64,000 bases of DNA, taken from NCBI GenBank assembly GCA_037179335.1, contig JAKZHN010000030.1, positions 372,001-436,000 on the forward strand, written 5' to 3'. Below, piece after piece: positions 1-13,300 of the stretch. The translations under genes and the position numbers were made by a program. The notes under the pieces were generated by a model that was not told the DNA's origin, searched no databases, and was given only the letters and a program-made list of their open reading frames with translations. Numbering within the stretch: the stretch's first letter is position 1; each line of letters starts with the position of its first letter. The DNA is from Cyclaneusma minus. Lineage: Eukaryota; Ascomycota; Leotiomycetes; Marthamycetales; Marthamycetaceae.

Positions 1-253
1 CCTCTCCGCCCCAAGACGCAGACTCTTCTCCGCCCACGACCGGGCCAGTTTGCGCTAGAGCAGGCGACGCAGACGGACTCTGCTGCCAGTCTTGCGAAGG
101 ATTCTTGCCTACGGAGCGAGCCAGCGGAGGATTCGGCGACGTCGGCGAGCCTTCGACGACGGGAGATCTTAGGGGCTCGTTGGAGGGACGCGCATTAGTG
201 CTGGGTTTGCCCCCGCCCAGCGCCAGCGGATCCGGAGTCGATTTTCTGGCCAT
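1..253 (-). CDS. 5' end of a Pro/Ser-rich protein, truncated by the window edge
   Basis: A reading frame opens at an ATG at 253 in a near-ideal start context (CACCATGG) and stays open through all 84 remaining codons to the left edge. The visible part begins MARKSTPDPLALGGG and is rich in Pro, Ser, Gly and Asn, with no recognisable domain, signal peptide or membrane segment. Such disordered N-termini are common in fungal signalling, cytoskeletal and nuclear proteins, but nothing here identifies the family. Support is the start context, the uninterrupted frame and the lack of a competing model on the other strand. Confidence 0.5.
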   Translation of the reverse strand, partial: MARKSTPDPLALGGGKPSTNARPSNEPLRSPVVEGSPTSPNPPLARSVGKNPSQDWQQSPSASPALAQTGPVVGGEESASWGGE

Positions 254-2031
254 GGTGCAGTCTGCCCTTTTTTGCGGCGGTCTGCGAACTCCTGTTCCCG
301 GACCCGAGACGCGGACGTCTCGAGTATGGCGTTGCGCTGTGCGATTAGACGGCCGCTGTGTCGGGAAGCGTCAGTCGGGGCTTGAGCCAGAATTGCAGGC
401 ACAGAAGGTCATCGGACTTACAGCGTGGCGTACGAGTTCCCGCGATGGCGCGCTGGCAAAAGCTGAAACCTGGTGGTGTTCGCACAGCGTTGGCCGCGAT
501 GTCGGCAGCTTGCAGCACAGTCAGTCGCGCTCTCGGGCAGCAACGTTTGGCGTCGCAAAGAAAGCTCGTCAGGCCTTTCAGTGGGAGCGAGGACTCAGGG
601 CCCCTGGGTCGGTTGATGGTGGAAGGATAGGCCGGTGGAGGGCAGTGTTCCTGAAGTTGACCAGACGGTGAAACGTCTTTGTGGGTTCCGACCAGGGTGG
701 GAGCAGAGGGGCTGCGCTGCTTTCTGGACAAGCCACAAGGGTTCTTCTGCGCGCCCCGTGATTCTGTTGGCGCGACAGACCACCGCTACTCACTGGAGCC
801 GAGCAAGGCCGAGTCGACGACGTGCTGGGTGGGCAGGGAAGTGCAGCAGCAGAGTTCTGTCGCCGCTGGCAAATGAGCGAGGAGATCAAATGGAAGACGT
901 GGTGGTGTGGCTTGGGCCAGGGGATTGAAGCCACTCAGGCCGACACACACCTCCAGGCCGCGAGGCAACCGTTGGCCAGAGACCGTATTATGGAGGGATC
1001 TGCTTTTCCTACATGTACATGCTGTCCCCTGATGGCTCGTTTGACTGTTTTACTGTTGGAGGGGTAATGAGTATGCTCGGTGCGAGGAGCGTCTTCTCCG
1101 TTCATGTCACATCCACAAAGTGCAGATTGCCTGCTGCACTGTTTCCAGTCTTGTTGGAGAGTATCAATGAGAGCATGACAAAGAGCTTTTCTATTTGGGA
1201 TGGTCACTAATTTGAAATAGCTGAGATGTGCACAGGCGTGCTGCAGAGAGAAGTAGGCAACAGTGCTCCCAAAGAGGCCCTGGGCTGTCAGCAATGCATG
1301 TCTGTTCGGCAGTTCGATGTTGTGCAGAGGTGCGGAATTGGGCAGGTCGACCGGGCATCGTGAAGAACATGGATTCAGATCCTCAATTCGGCCATTTCAT
1401 CGGCAGCGTGCAGGAGTCCTCCACCGCACTCAGGGTCCATCTCAAGAACACCAGCAGAACGTGCGACGATGCGGTTCAATAATGTGAGCAGAACAAAACA
1501 TACCCTCACCTGAAACTGGCTAGCCACGGCTTGGCATACGTCTATTCTCAGACATCTGCCCTGGACCCTGTCTAGAGCTATTCCGGGCACGACATCAAAC
1601 TGTTGCATTGACTATGATTTCCACGATATCCTAGCTATCGCTGCATCGCAAATGGCATGTCGAGTGCGAATCGTGGCTTTTAGCCTGATCTTCATCAAGT
1701 CACCTCGATTCTGGCTAAATTGTACATAGCTAAATGATTGGGACAACCGGGTCATCAGCTGAAGTCATTGAATCATTACTTGCTTTTTCTATGTATGTGC
1801 TTGCCCCTGGCTGTCCGGCTTTCCTTGCTCCCTCGACTGTTTCTGTCGTCTGTTTATAATCTATTCTAGGGCTTGAAAGACCAGCAAGACGTCTCTATCC
1901 GAATGTTCTCAGCAATCTACCTCGAAAGAGCTTGTTGCTTCATCTTCCATTCCCTGGCGCTATCTCCCTGGCCCGATTTCTGGCCTGACCGGGTTCTACC
2001 TCGAGCTGACTTCCCAAGATTGACTTATCAT
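254..2031. other. Intergenic, no gene seen
   Basis: About 1.8 kb between the start of the partial gene on the left and the stop codon of the debranching enzyme gene. Short open frames exist on both strands but none has an intron-joined continuation, a familiar motif or a good start context. The part nearest 253 probably holds that gene's promoter and leader; the part near 2031 is the 3' region of the debranching enzyme gene. Confidence 0.5.
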
Positions 2032-5000
2032 TTACTGTGAAGACAGCTCCGAGACGTCATACTGCGCGGCGTCATGATACAAATCAATCAAGCAGCCCGC
2101 AGACCAAGCTTGCGTAGGACTCTGTGTACAGCATTAGCACATATTTCCCATCACAAAAGTTTGAATGGAAAGGGGTACTGCAAAAGACTCACACTATCCC
2201 CACAAAACTCCCCGTTCTTATTCGTCAACTCCGTCAATCCCGCCCACGGACTACTCTGAATGGCCTCCTTGCAGCCCTTCAGCCTTCTCGTAACTTGCAT
2301 GAAAGCCTCTGTCTTGCCTTCGGCGTCCTTTCGTCTCATGAGATCGAACTTCAGCAATGCTCGCAGAAAGAATCCCGTCGGCCACAGCCACTCCGGACCC
2401 TGGTGGTAATTACGTCCCTTACTCGTGGCGAAGTCCGTCGAGTCTTCGCTGTTGTTGTAGTACGGACGATAGTTCAAATCGGCAGGGTCGAGGGTTGCCA
2501 TGCCCGTGGGGCCGCGGAGGACCTTGTCGGCTAGGAGGAGCGCGTGAAAGGCGTGCGAGGGGTCGAAGAGCGCGGGTGCGACAGTCATTGCGATGGGGAA
2601 GTTAGCGCGGAGTTGGTAGTCTTCGTATTCCTTGCCGCTCTTGTACAGGTCTTTGTAGATACCGCGACGGTTGACAATAGATGTGTTCACATCGTAATCC
2701 CTGTCTTCCGAAGCCTTCAGGGGCACGTAGTAGCAGTGCTCAAAGTTCTGCTTGATTTTGTCGGCCCAGGAGGCGAATGTGATATCTGTGTTGTCACTGG
2801 TTTTGACAGATGAATAGGCGTACTTGCCAGCTATGTGCAAGGAGGAGAGCCAGGTGAGCGTGCTGTACAATAGTCCAGTGATTTCGATGGCTGCTCCGTC
2901 ACGTGGTGTGCCAGGAACACCTTTGGAGCCTGCCTTCTCGCTCTCGCCCATCTTGTCCATCCATGTCCCGCAATTGTGTTGATAGCCGCCGAAGATGAGG
3001 CCTGTCTTCCAATCGACATGGATCTCGATATTGAATCCATCGGAACTCATTTGCATATCAAGATCAGGGCCGGCATTGGCCTCCCGGAAAGACATACCGG
3101 TCGCGTGTCTCTGGAGTGCTTCGAATATGATATCCTCGACTGTTGAGGACTTTGAGTAGGCACGTGGGTCGTCAGAGTCAAAGTACGTGTCATCCCAAGG
3201 TAAGAAGCGGCGTGGGACTTTCTCTTTCAAGATGTCGAGACCATTTGGCACAATCTTCGTATAATCCTGGATAGTCTGCAGAAAGAACCAAACCGAGTCC
3301 CGAGAGTTGTAACGCGGAAGGTTACCGCTGCTGAGGAGGTTGGGGATCATGCCGTGCTTCAAGACACTAGCAAATGCAAGAATGTGTTCCTTGCATTCGT
3401 CATACCGTCCTGTGCCCAAGAAAAGGCCCCGGGCGGAGATGAACACGTCACGGCCCCAGCATCGAGCCCATTCGACTGCGAAATGAGGAAGGCCTGCTGC
3501 AAGAGATGGCACAGCTTTCTTGGGGTACAGAGATGCCGATTTTACGTAACCTTCCTGCTGTACGCTTACCATTGCTAGGCTTTGCAAGAACCACTGATTC
3601 TTTCGGACGTTCTCGTTCATGAGGTTAAGCCCACGATCCCATGCTGCCATGTAGGCTGTTCGAATGACAAGGCCAAAGTATCGTGGCAACAGAAAGCTTG
3701 GAACCTTCCGGATGGCATCGAAGCGTTCTTTAAGCCAGGTTGCAGGCTTGTGGAGTCTTTCATAGCCTGCCTTCTTTGAAATCCTCTCGAGTCTTCCAAA
3801 AATGTAGTCTAAAGCCCATTGGCCATTTCGAAGATGTTGGCAGAGAGGATGTGCCAAGTCGTTGTTCTTGATGACATTCTGGAGAACACTCCACCAACCC
3901 TGAAGACCAGCATAGACGAGCTTTCCATGTCCGGGAATGTCATACACTCCATCTTTCCCGTCACTCGAGTCCAACTCCTCAGCTTCGCATCGGTACAAGA
4001 TGAAGTTGAGATCTATCAAGTCAACCTCGCCAAAGGCCGAGTCGGCGCCCGAGGTAACATAGGTGTCCAGGCCAGCAGAATGCTCAGCACCAGGAATCCA
4101 GGTCTCAAAGAGCGCGATGCTTCCTGGGGGGAACTTGTCACGCACACTGATGACGGTCTCATCATCCTTGACCTCTAGGTTGATTCCAGATAATTCAATG
4201 ACTTTGCTCGGTAAGCCCTTGAGCGTTTTCTTATCTCCCCAAGCTTCCTTTCGAGCCTCATCACTCGTGTCAACTTCGAGCATCCAGCTTCCTAAATGAC
4301 GTGCTTTGGTGCCGGTGAGATGGACCGGGGTCAATCCTCCGTTTCCATTCCCGTAGCCAGGGTAAGCAGTATGCGCGATCAAGAAATACCCCTTTCTTGA
4401 CTCGGGATGTACCCGGTGTACAGTCACATATTGATCCTCGTGATGGACATGAGTTTCTTCGTATCCGTCCTTGCCCATCAAAGTGTGGATCTGGTTGAGC
4501 AGCTTTTTGATGCCGCCGATGCCACCTTCGCCACCGCCAATCTTAACTTCCTTGATGGACGATGCTGACGTGTACAACCGATTTTCGCCAACGATATCGA
4601 TGATTCTGGGGTATATCTCATCGTAACCCATGACACTTCCCGTAGCACATCCACACATGTTGACCAATGCTGCATTCGGTAGAGTATCCCGAGCATCGCG
4701 CTTTTGTGCTGGTACTTCATTATCGTGAGTACAGTCCATGAAGAGAGCATGGATGGGAGTCTCCTTGATGCGGCGAACAATTTCGCGATCAGCAGGTTGG
4801 CCGTTTGTCTGGGCAAGCTGGGCATTCTTCTCCACACCCGGCACTTCATCCGCCTCGAAGCTGCCAATTGGTTTACCTCCATACTTGTGAACGAGTCTGC
4901 TCAGCTCAGCGGTGCTCCATGCTTGCATAGCCTCTCGGATGAGAGAGCTAAGACCAAGCCGCTTCACGAATACGTAGTCCATTTCTTCGGAACCAGTGAA

Positions 5001-6823
5001 CAATTCAGCGACAACGTAGAGATTTGGCCTCACCCGTCTGGCTTCATCAAGCAAGAATTCTGCAACGTGAATGGGTGTTGAGTGCGCATTGTCGATTCGG
5101 AAGCCAGTGAAGTACTTCGCCATGAGCTTCGTGTAACGCGCCATGAAATCCCACAAAAAGGGGCTGTCTTCAGGACCACTGCCATAGCGGAGCTTCACGC
5201 AGTCACCCCAAACAATGACCTCTCGGCGTAAATACGCTTTTGACTGGGGACCGGCATTGTCAACGAGAGCATTTGCTGCCCAGATCCAGCCATTGTTGAC
5301 GAGAGCAAGGTCTCCTGGTTTGTGCTTTGATGTGCGGGAGTTCTTAGGTATCCTCGTGAAGTATGCTTCGACGAAAGGATTGTCCTTGGTAATTGGGCCA
5401 AGCTTTGGACCGTGGCCATCGAGTCGAACATATTTGACCCGGTTGAAGATTTGCTCCAAGATTTCTGAGACATCGGCATCGTACTCCTTGTAGAAGTGAA
5501 GGTTGACCTCGTCCAGAATTCTGGTGAGATGGCTCCGAGCTTCTGCTTGATCGGCAGCATCGGAGTCATCGCCCTCGAATCGCCCATAGAGAGCAGTCAA
5601 CAAAGCGGCTGCCATGTCTGGATCGACCTTTCGTCGATATCTTTCGCCCATCCTGTCGGTTCCAATCATTGCCTCCTGAATCAAAAATTCGGATTGCTTA
5701 GCGGATGACGCGGACCTAATTGACTCGAGCCCGCCAACGCCAGAGTCTCCAAAGCCGCCCTTGGGAAACTTGATCTTTCCCAGAGCCCAAGCCTTCACTG
5801 CATCATCGGCATCACGCTCAATGTCGATCACATAGTACTCCCATAATCTACACTCCGCAATTACGTGGGCCTTGACACCTTCCATGACCTCTACAAGATC
5901 GTCAACATTCTTTAGCTCTGTAGGCAATCCGAACTTCTCAAGATTTGCACTGAATTCCATCAGAGCCGTGTCAAGCTCCAATGCAGACTGGAGCCAAGGC
6001 GCGGTCGACACATTGTAGCCAGCTTCAGGGTGGTCCTGCAGCCAGTCGCTGTTGTTGGCGGTATGGTTCCACACAACATCAGTAAGTCCGAGCAAGCCAT
6101 GCTCTTCCTCCATGGTTTTGATGAGTTTAGCTACATCTTTCTCTCCATTGGGGAAGCAATTGGGGTCCCAACTAAGCTGGTTGAACAGACTGTAGGGCGA
6201 GTTGGAAGATCCGCGGTGTTGCAGAGGTGTAAAATGAACCATATTATACCCGCGTTCGGAAATTCCATGCAGGTGCTTCTCCCAGTCGGAAGGATACTGA
6301 CCCACGAATTTTGAGACGAGTGAGAAGATTGAAAGGGCGGGAAGCGGCAGCTGTGTGCCATTCAGAGTGATGGTGGGAGCCACGTCTATGTAGTATAAAG
6401 GCGTCTTGGTCGGCTCCAGGAGTTTTGCATTTGTATCTGCAAGATCGGGCAATGGGGTATATGAGGTGTAGAAAGCAAATGCGCCAGACAACGGGATGGG
6501 AATCGAGATCTCGATTGTTCGATTGAAGTCGGGTTCAAGCCTGGCAGATCATGAGTCTCACGAGTTTTAACTTGATAGAAAGCTTGGGCCTACTTGAACT
6601 CCCGGTATTTGTCCCTCCTGAATTCCTGGCCGGCCTCTGGAATATTGACCCAGAGACTCCCATGGCGACATATGGACGAGGTTCCTTCGATGAGGAAGCG
6701 GACGGTAATGGGCTCGGTGGATGTAGGCTTCAAGTAGATGTAGCCTCCTGGCACATCGGGAGAGCCGTCGTCTCTCAGGGGGAGCAGGTAGACCTCATTG
6801 GATTGAATGGTTGGGGGCGCCAT
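2032..6823 (-). CDS. GDB1: Glycogen debranching enzyme (4-alpha-glucanotransferase / amylo-alpha-1,6-glucosidase)
   Basis: Bifunctional cytosolic enzyme that removes glycogen branch points: it transfers maltotriosyl stubs, then hydrolyses the alpha-1,6-linked glucose. Model: exons 6823-6594, 6540-2193 and 2121-2032, giving 1,555 residues (yeast Gdb1 is 1,536). The start ATG lies in CACCATGG. Intron 1 (53 bp) joins YREF to KLEPDFNRTIEI; intron 2 (71 bp) joins GEFCGDS to SPTQAWSAGCLIDLY, which restores the conserved C-terminus. Domain order fits the family: N-terminal domain, GH13-like transferase domain (NMVHFTPLQ near 177; GFRIDNAHSTP near 555-565 with the nucleophile Asp; VVAELFTGSE near 585 with the acid Glu), central domain, then the glucosidase domain (EWARCWGRDVFISARG near 1100; HQGPEWLWPTGFF near 1455). 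It is divergent from GPD1, so the two carbon-reserve genes share an upstream region. Confidence 0.96.
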
Positions 6824-7757
6824 GGTGCTGGTAGAGAGGAACACTCGGCTGAGGCGACCTTGGCGGAGAGGGGAGAGGTTCTTTTAGACTGCAAGAGGAC
6901 CGCGGTTAGCAAAGCATGGGAGATGGTTCGGAGATGGTAGCAGAGGCATAGGCTTGACCTGTCCGAAGGTCACATACGAAAAGCAGGATTCGGGAGAGAG
7001 AGAGGTAGACATGGAGCGGTCAGAGGATTCTCCAGTTGACGCCTCTTCCCGCACATGGTCTGGCCAGAGCGGGATGCCAGAGCTCCCGCCGTTGACAGAA
7101 GTTGCGCTTGGGCCAACTGTCAAGCCACACCAGAGCCCCACTTTCCTGTCGTGGACTGCGCTGTCTATGTACGACTTTGGACTTGAAATACTCGTCCAGA
7201 AGGCCTGTCACCGAGAGGCTGTCAAACTCCGATTTCTATATAACAACTTGAAAAACCTCAAGTAGGTTTATTTGACAGTGTCAGACTACTAAACTTCAGG
7301 GATCCGTCAGAATTCCATCATCGACCCCACCGCTAACCCCCTCGTCAGCGACCGCACGGGTGCTTGGCCTCCAATCATTCTCAGCGGCCACTTGAACATC
7401 TGGATTCTCGAAGCCTCAGTGTGCAATATATACTGCAATCTCGCACATGGTTTCACTTTGATTTCAGTTCCAAGTTCCTGACTATCAAAGCTTGTTTGGG
7501 TTTAGCTTTGGCCCTGTTGGAGCCCCACGTCGGCGGAACAACATGTCGCCGTAGCCAAACCTTTCTGTCAGTTTCTGACGTCGGCGCCACCCCCACAGCT
7601 CTCACCGGGGGCAAGTGCTCGATCCATGAGCTCACAGCCCGATACCTGATCAACAAAGCGGGAAAAGTTCGCCCCTTCATCTCGCCTTCCAAGCTTTTCC
7701 GTGACACCTTCCGCAAATAAACCGGCCCGGCCCCACGACTCCTGTATGCTTTCGCGA
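6824..7757. promoter_or_regulatory. Divergent promoter region between GDB1 and GPD1
   Basis: About 0.93 kb separates the two start codons. AGGGG/CCCCT pentamers (the core of yeast stress-response elements) occur near 6870 and 7335, a TGACGT half-CRE near 7575 and TATATAA-like stretches near 7237 and 7425. These short motifs are expected by chance at some frequency, so the sites are suggestive only. The window alone does not show where transcription starts. Confidence 0.4.
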
Positions 7758-9232
7758 ATGTCCTCAAAAGCCACCCAACGTCTTGCGCTTACAGCCTCGC
7801 ATCTTCAAAGACCAACTATCCAACGCTCCAAAATGGCGACTCTTGGCGCTCATTCGAAGAAGCACAAGGTGGCTATTGTCGGCTCTGGCAACTGGTAGCT
7901 ATCTCGGTGTGAATACAGCTTCACTTGCTGACCAGTCATACAGGGGATCCACCATTGCAAAGATCGTGGCCGAAAATGCCAAAGAACACTCCGACCTCTT
8001 CGAGCCCGAGGTGCAGATGTGGGTTTTTGAGGAAGAATACACCCTCCCTAAAGATTCCAAGCACTACGACCCTTCCAACGCCGATACTCCCCAGAAGCTT
8101 ACAGCTTTGATCAACAAATACCATGAAAACGTCAAATATCTCCCTGGTATTGCTCTTCCCTCCAATATCGTCGCAAATCCTTCTATCGAAGATGCTGTCA
8201 AGGGGGCCTCTATTCTGGTCTTCAATCTTCCCCACCAGTTCATCGACAAAACTACTGAGCAGATACGCGGTCACATCCTGCCCTACGCCCGCGGCATCTC
8301 CTGCATCAAGGGCGTGTCGGTGTCGGAAAAGGAAGTTTCGCTGTTCTCCGAGTCTATCGGCCGCAACCTAGGCATCTATGTTGGCGCTCTCTCTGGCGCC
8401 AACATTGCCAATGAAGTCGCGCAGGAGAAATGGTCCGAAACGACTGTCGCCTACGACCCACCCCAAATCGACTCTCGAGCCCCCACACCCTCCGGTCCTT
8501 CTCCCGCAGCTTCGCAGATCGATCTCACCCTCAATGCACAGCACAAGGACTCGCGAGGCAAGGAGACCATTAAGTTGCAGCCTCTGCCCGCCGAGTACCC
8601 GCCCCTTGACCACGCTGTCTTCAAAGCCCTCTTCCACCGCCCCTATTTCCATGTTCGCATGGTGTCAGATGTCGCCGGTGTTTCTCTGGGCGGTGCGCTC
8701 AAGAACATCGTTGCGTTGGCTGCAGGCTTCGTGGACGGACGTGGCTGGGGTGACAACGCGAAAGCAGCCGTTATGCGCGTCGGTCTGCTGGAGATGGTTA
8801 ACTTTGGCAAGGAGTTCTTCGGCGAGACGGTACACGCGGGGACGTTCACAGAGGAGAGCGCTGGTGTAGCAGACCTGATCACCAGCTGCTCGGGAGGACG
8901 TAACCACCGCTGTGCTATGTTGTCGGTGCAGAAGGGTGTGGATATTGAAGAGATTGAGAAGCAGGAGTTGAATGGCCAGAAGCTGCAGGGAACCAGTACC
9001 GCGAAAGAGGTTAACGATTTCTTGAAGAGCAGGGGTCTGGAACATAAATACCCGCTATTCACGGCTGTTCACAGTGAGTACCTTGTCCTTTATTTCACGA
9101 ACATCTGTTTCCCTCGGACAGAGTGACCTGGGGATTTTCTGGGAAACCATTGCTGACTCCATGCTACTAGACATCCTCATGGGTAAGAACAGCGTCGATG
9201 ACATCCCCGAACTCCTGTCCAAGGACGAATAG
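7758..9232 (+). CDS. GPD1: NAD-dependent glycerol-3-phosphate dehydrogenase with predicted PTS2
   Basis: Reduces dihydroxyacetone phosphate to sn-glycerol-3-phosphate, the committed step to glycerol (osmolyte, redox balance, lipid backbone). Exons 7758-7894, 7944-9073 and 9171-9232 give 442 residues. Intron 1 (49 bp) splits the dinucleotide-binding motif and its removal restores VGSGNWGSTIAK (residues 41-52). Intron 2 (97 bp) leads to the last exon, HNILMGKNSVDDIPELL. Other family motifs are FHRPYFHVR, GVSLGGALKNIVALAAG (with the catalytic Lys) and GGRNHR. Starting at 7758, residues 8-16 read RLALTASHL, an exact match to the PTS2 pattern (R/K)(L/V/I)x5(H/Q)(L/A) and very like the N-terminal PTS2 of yeast Gpd1, so I prefer this start. 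A further in-frame ATG lies at 7746. An ATG at 7833 has a stronger context and would drop the signal. Confidence 0.95.
7833..7835 (+). promoter_or_regulatory. Internal in-frame start codon of GPD1 in strong context
   Basis: The context is CAAAATGGCG, with A at -3 and G at +4. The upstream in-frame ATGs at 7746 and 7758 have T and C at -3. Leaky scanning to 7833 would produce an enzyme that begins MATLGAHSKKHK and lacks the PTS2. This is inference from start contexts. Confidence 0.45.
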
Positions 9233-10397
9233 ACATTACGTTTCCGCATTTGTCGCTAGCTCACGCTGGCGCCCTTCTTCATCAATGCTAGAATCTCAGC
9301 TCGCGCTCAGTGGTGGTATATACACTTCGTTATGCTTTGGAGTTGTGGAAGCACTTTTAAAGGCATTCTCCGGCGGCAACGGTCTCTAGAAAGGGTTTTC
9401 GGGGACAATGGTATAGAGGAGGAAAGAGCTCATTGAATTGGTGCATTATATACTCCCTGTGTGTCTAGGAGTAAAAACGCTTTCGACACCTGTCGCATTG
9501 CCAGAAGCGAGGCTAGTATCGGAGTCCTAGGGACGGTCCCCAGTCAGCAATCACTTTCTCAATTGCTACCGTTCTCCCCGAAGCGTCCCTATCTGTCGCG
9601 GCTCCCCTGAAACCACAACGATCTCCGAATAGTGAATCGCGGGAGTGATACACAAGCTCCGACAAGGAACCAGAGCTAGAACTCAAGGCCAGCACGGCTA
9701 GCTCCTTGAAGGTTGAGGCTGTGTGTCAATCTCGAAGCTTAAGCACCTCAAGGTTCAGATCGGTGGGGATAGTGCTCCGGGTTTCCGTTCTCTAAGCTCT
9801 ATATCACATAAATCAAAAGTGTGGGGAAAACGGTTGCGCAGAAAAGATATATCTACATGTAGGCCGAGACATGATTAGCATTATTGACGTTGGATTCGAG
9901 TGTCGACAATCGAAACATTCATAGACGGACTCTTCACGGGAACACGGGATCGACGGCATCCCAGCTTGGACCCCTGAGGGTGGGTCCCTCATGCTTGGCT
10001 GATGTCGTTCTGCTGTGGCTGAAGTGGCTGGAGCTACCGACTCAGGTTAGTGCTGGCTGAGGTGTGGGTGTCTTGTAATTTGGAAGCCGCCAACAGCCCC
10101 GATCACCATTCACCACGCAACAAAAGCAGTATAGCTGTGTAAAGTCGTCTTGGCTCAGCCTTGGCCTAATCTTGGCTGGTAATCCTTTCTCTGCGACCTG
10201 TCTTCCTGTTCACTGCTCTTCTTTTCAACCTCGCAGTCTTTCAATCGTCTCTCCTCGACGCATCATCGAAGCAGCTTCGAAAAGTATCCGCCCCAAGCCA
10301 AACCATAATACTCCTGGGCCCCCCATAAGCAAGCCTTCCAACCAAGCCATCCACCTCGACATCGAATTTAATTCTCGCCCTCGAGCGCTTCGCAAGA
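9233..10397. other. Intergenic, no gene seen
   Basis: About 1.2 kb between the GPD1 stop and the PhoD-like phosphatase start, in tandem orientation. It should hold the GPD1 terminator and the promoter of the next gene. No credible coding exon or repeat was found. Confidence 0.5.
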
Positions 10398-13300
10398 ATG
10401 GCCGAACACATTCGCCATCAGATACGCGACCAGATACCTCCAGACGGCATCAACTTCTACCCCCATGCCTCTGATTCTCGTTGGCGACACCAAGAATCAA
10501 GCGCATATGCAAAACACAATGCGCCTCGAGACGCGGACGAGCGAACCCATGCGCGCGGCCTCAGAGAGTACCTGGACAGAGATCGCGTGGACATGGAGTC
10601 AACCCCAAAACATGAAGGCACTGCGCATGGCGGACTGCCAGTCAAGTGCGGCCCCTTACTGAATTACAGACACATGACTGGCAATACTTGGTATGGGAGC
10701 GTGCTGATTGTGGTCAACGGGGGTGGTGCTGCTGGACCATTTGTGCCGGAACTGAGGTTGAGACGGGTTCGGCCTGTGGAAGAGCCGATGGGCCAGCAGA
10801 CACCCGCCGGATCAAACGGGACTAACGGGATCAACGGTACGAGTGGACATCAAACGAATGGTACCTCTGGAGACGAACATGCCCGAGTACAGGGAACGCG
10901 ACTCTACGAGGATGCGGACAATGCCTTCTGGAGGTTTCACATCAACGTGGAGATGGAACGGTCGGAAGTGCAATGGGAATACTACATCCCTGGTCTGTCA
11001 TTTTCTAGCACCAAAACCGATAGAAACAGTTTCTTCGTTCCTGCACAGACCGAGTCCATGCGAATCATGTTTCACTCGTGCAATGGCTTCAGTGTAGGCA
11101 CTGATGTAGATGCTTGGAGTGGGGCGGCGCTCTGGAACGATGTCAATCGCGTCCATCAGCAAACTCCCTTTCATGTAATGTAAGTAGAAGCCGCTGTCTT
11201 CAGAGTAAGATGTCCGAACTGATGGGATTAGGCTTGGTGGTGGCGATCAGATCTACAACGATGGTATAAGAGTAGAGGGCCCTTTGAGGTAAGTGACTCG
11301 CATAATATCCGCTTATATAGGTACGGTTGGTAATAGTCGAATATAGGAAATGGACGGAAGAGGGTAATCCGATAAAGCGAAGAGAGCACAAATTCCCGGA
11401 AGAACTGAGAAAGAAGTGCGATGAGTACTACGCAACCAACTACATCAAATGGTACTCAACGGAGCCATTCGCAACAGCCAATGGGCAGATCCCCCAAGTA
11501 AATTTGTGGGACGACCATGAGTAAGTTATAATCGACCGAAAACTCTGCTCTACAATGTCTAATTTCCTTGTAGCATTATCGACGGATTTGGCTCCTATGT
11601 TTCTGAATTCATGAAATGCGATGTCTTCAGAGGAATTGGTGGTGTTGCGTACAAGTATTACATGCTTTTCCAACATCATCTTGCTCCTCCAGTATCAACT
11701 TACACCAGCGGTATACTTCTCCATGTCATCAAGAGCCTTACTAGTCTGTTGCTAATCGTGGCTTAGATGCCCCTCAAACCATGTCAGCTGGCGTGAATGG
11801 CGTCGGTGTAGATCCTGTCCAAGCCAAGGAGACCTACGTATTGGAACGAGACGAAGGCCATCCTTGCTACATAATTGGCCCTAAACCCGGTCCATATGTT
11901 GCGGAGCATTCGAGAAGTATCTATGCCCGACTAGGAGCCCAAGTCGGATTTTTCGGCATTGATGCGAGAACTGAGAGGACCAGACATCAAGTCAACTATC
12001 CAGAGACTTACAATGTGATCTTTGATCGACTCAACAAGGAACTGAGCGAGGCTGCTTCCTCTGGAACCGCAATCCAGCATTTGATTGTGCTTCTCGGAAT
12101 CCCAATAGCCTATCCTGTAAGCCAGCATCGACACCCTGGCCTGTTTCGCAGTTACTGACATTTACAGCGCTTGACATGGCTCGAGAACATCTTCCAGAGT
12201 CCAATAATGGGCCCGATCAAGTTCCTTAATAAGCGTTTTGGTCTAGGTATGTGGAAACCCCCCTTTCCTGTCAGATAACTTGAAGCTAAGTCAAGCTAAT
12301 TCGTCCTAGGTGGAAGCCTTTTCAATCACTTTGACGGGTCTGTCGATTTGTTAGACGATCTGGACGATCACGTGCGTATACACATATTTTCAATTTTATC
12401 ATAGTCACCGTCCCCTATCACCCCCCACTGCCTTCCCCCTTTTCTCCTCACCCCTTTCACCTCACCAAAACCCCGACCCCACCTCAACGCCGCCCTGACG
12501 CCAACATACACAGTATACTGCCCGCACGCATAAAGCAGAGCGTGCCGAACTTGTCCACCGACTCCAAGATCTCGCCGCTTCATACTCAGTCCGCATCACC
12601 ATTCTCGGCGGTGACGTGCATCTCGCAGCCCTCGGCCGCTTCTACTCCAACCCGAAACTCGAAATCCCAATCACCGAGGACCACCGATACATGGCCAATG
12701 TTATTTCGTCAGCCATAGTGAACAAGCCGCCACCGCAGGCCGTTGCAAATCTGCTAGCGCGACGCAACAAGATCCACCACCTTGATCGTGACACGGACGA
12801 GACGCTCATGAATTTCTTCGATGAGAACCCGGGCGGGAACCAGAAGAACGCAAACTTCAACAAGGTCACAATGCCCTCGCGGAACTGGGCCATGCTAACT
12901 ATGTGCGCTGGGGCGCGCTCCAACACGGCCATGAATGGCGGCGTGCAGGGAGGCGCACAAGCACAGCATGATGGTGCGGATGCGTCACGGACCGCGTCGA
13001 ACGCAGATGGCACGTACAACGAAAAGCCAAGCCAAGTTCTGGGCAAGGATGCGAACACGGACAAGCCGAAAGACGGACATTCGCCGCTGCAGCCCGGCGA
13101 GGTGGGCGCGGGCACGAAGCACCGTGCTGCGGATCTGTCGCAACATGGCAGGGCGGACGACGGCAGCTTGGATGTGATGGTGAGAGTGGAGAATGACCAG
13201 CATGATTCAGAGGGGAAGACGACGGCTTATGGTATGAACATCCCGAAACTTTCAATGGGAGAGGGCGGACCGATTAGTACTCTGCGGAAGAGGGATAGAG

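Noticed and set aside
8378..8869. 163-codon plus-strand frame inside GPD1
   Set aside because: Frame-shifted shadow of the dehydrogenase exon.
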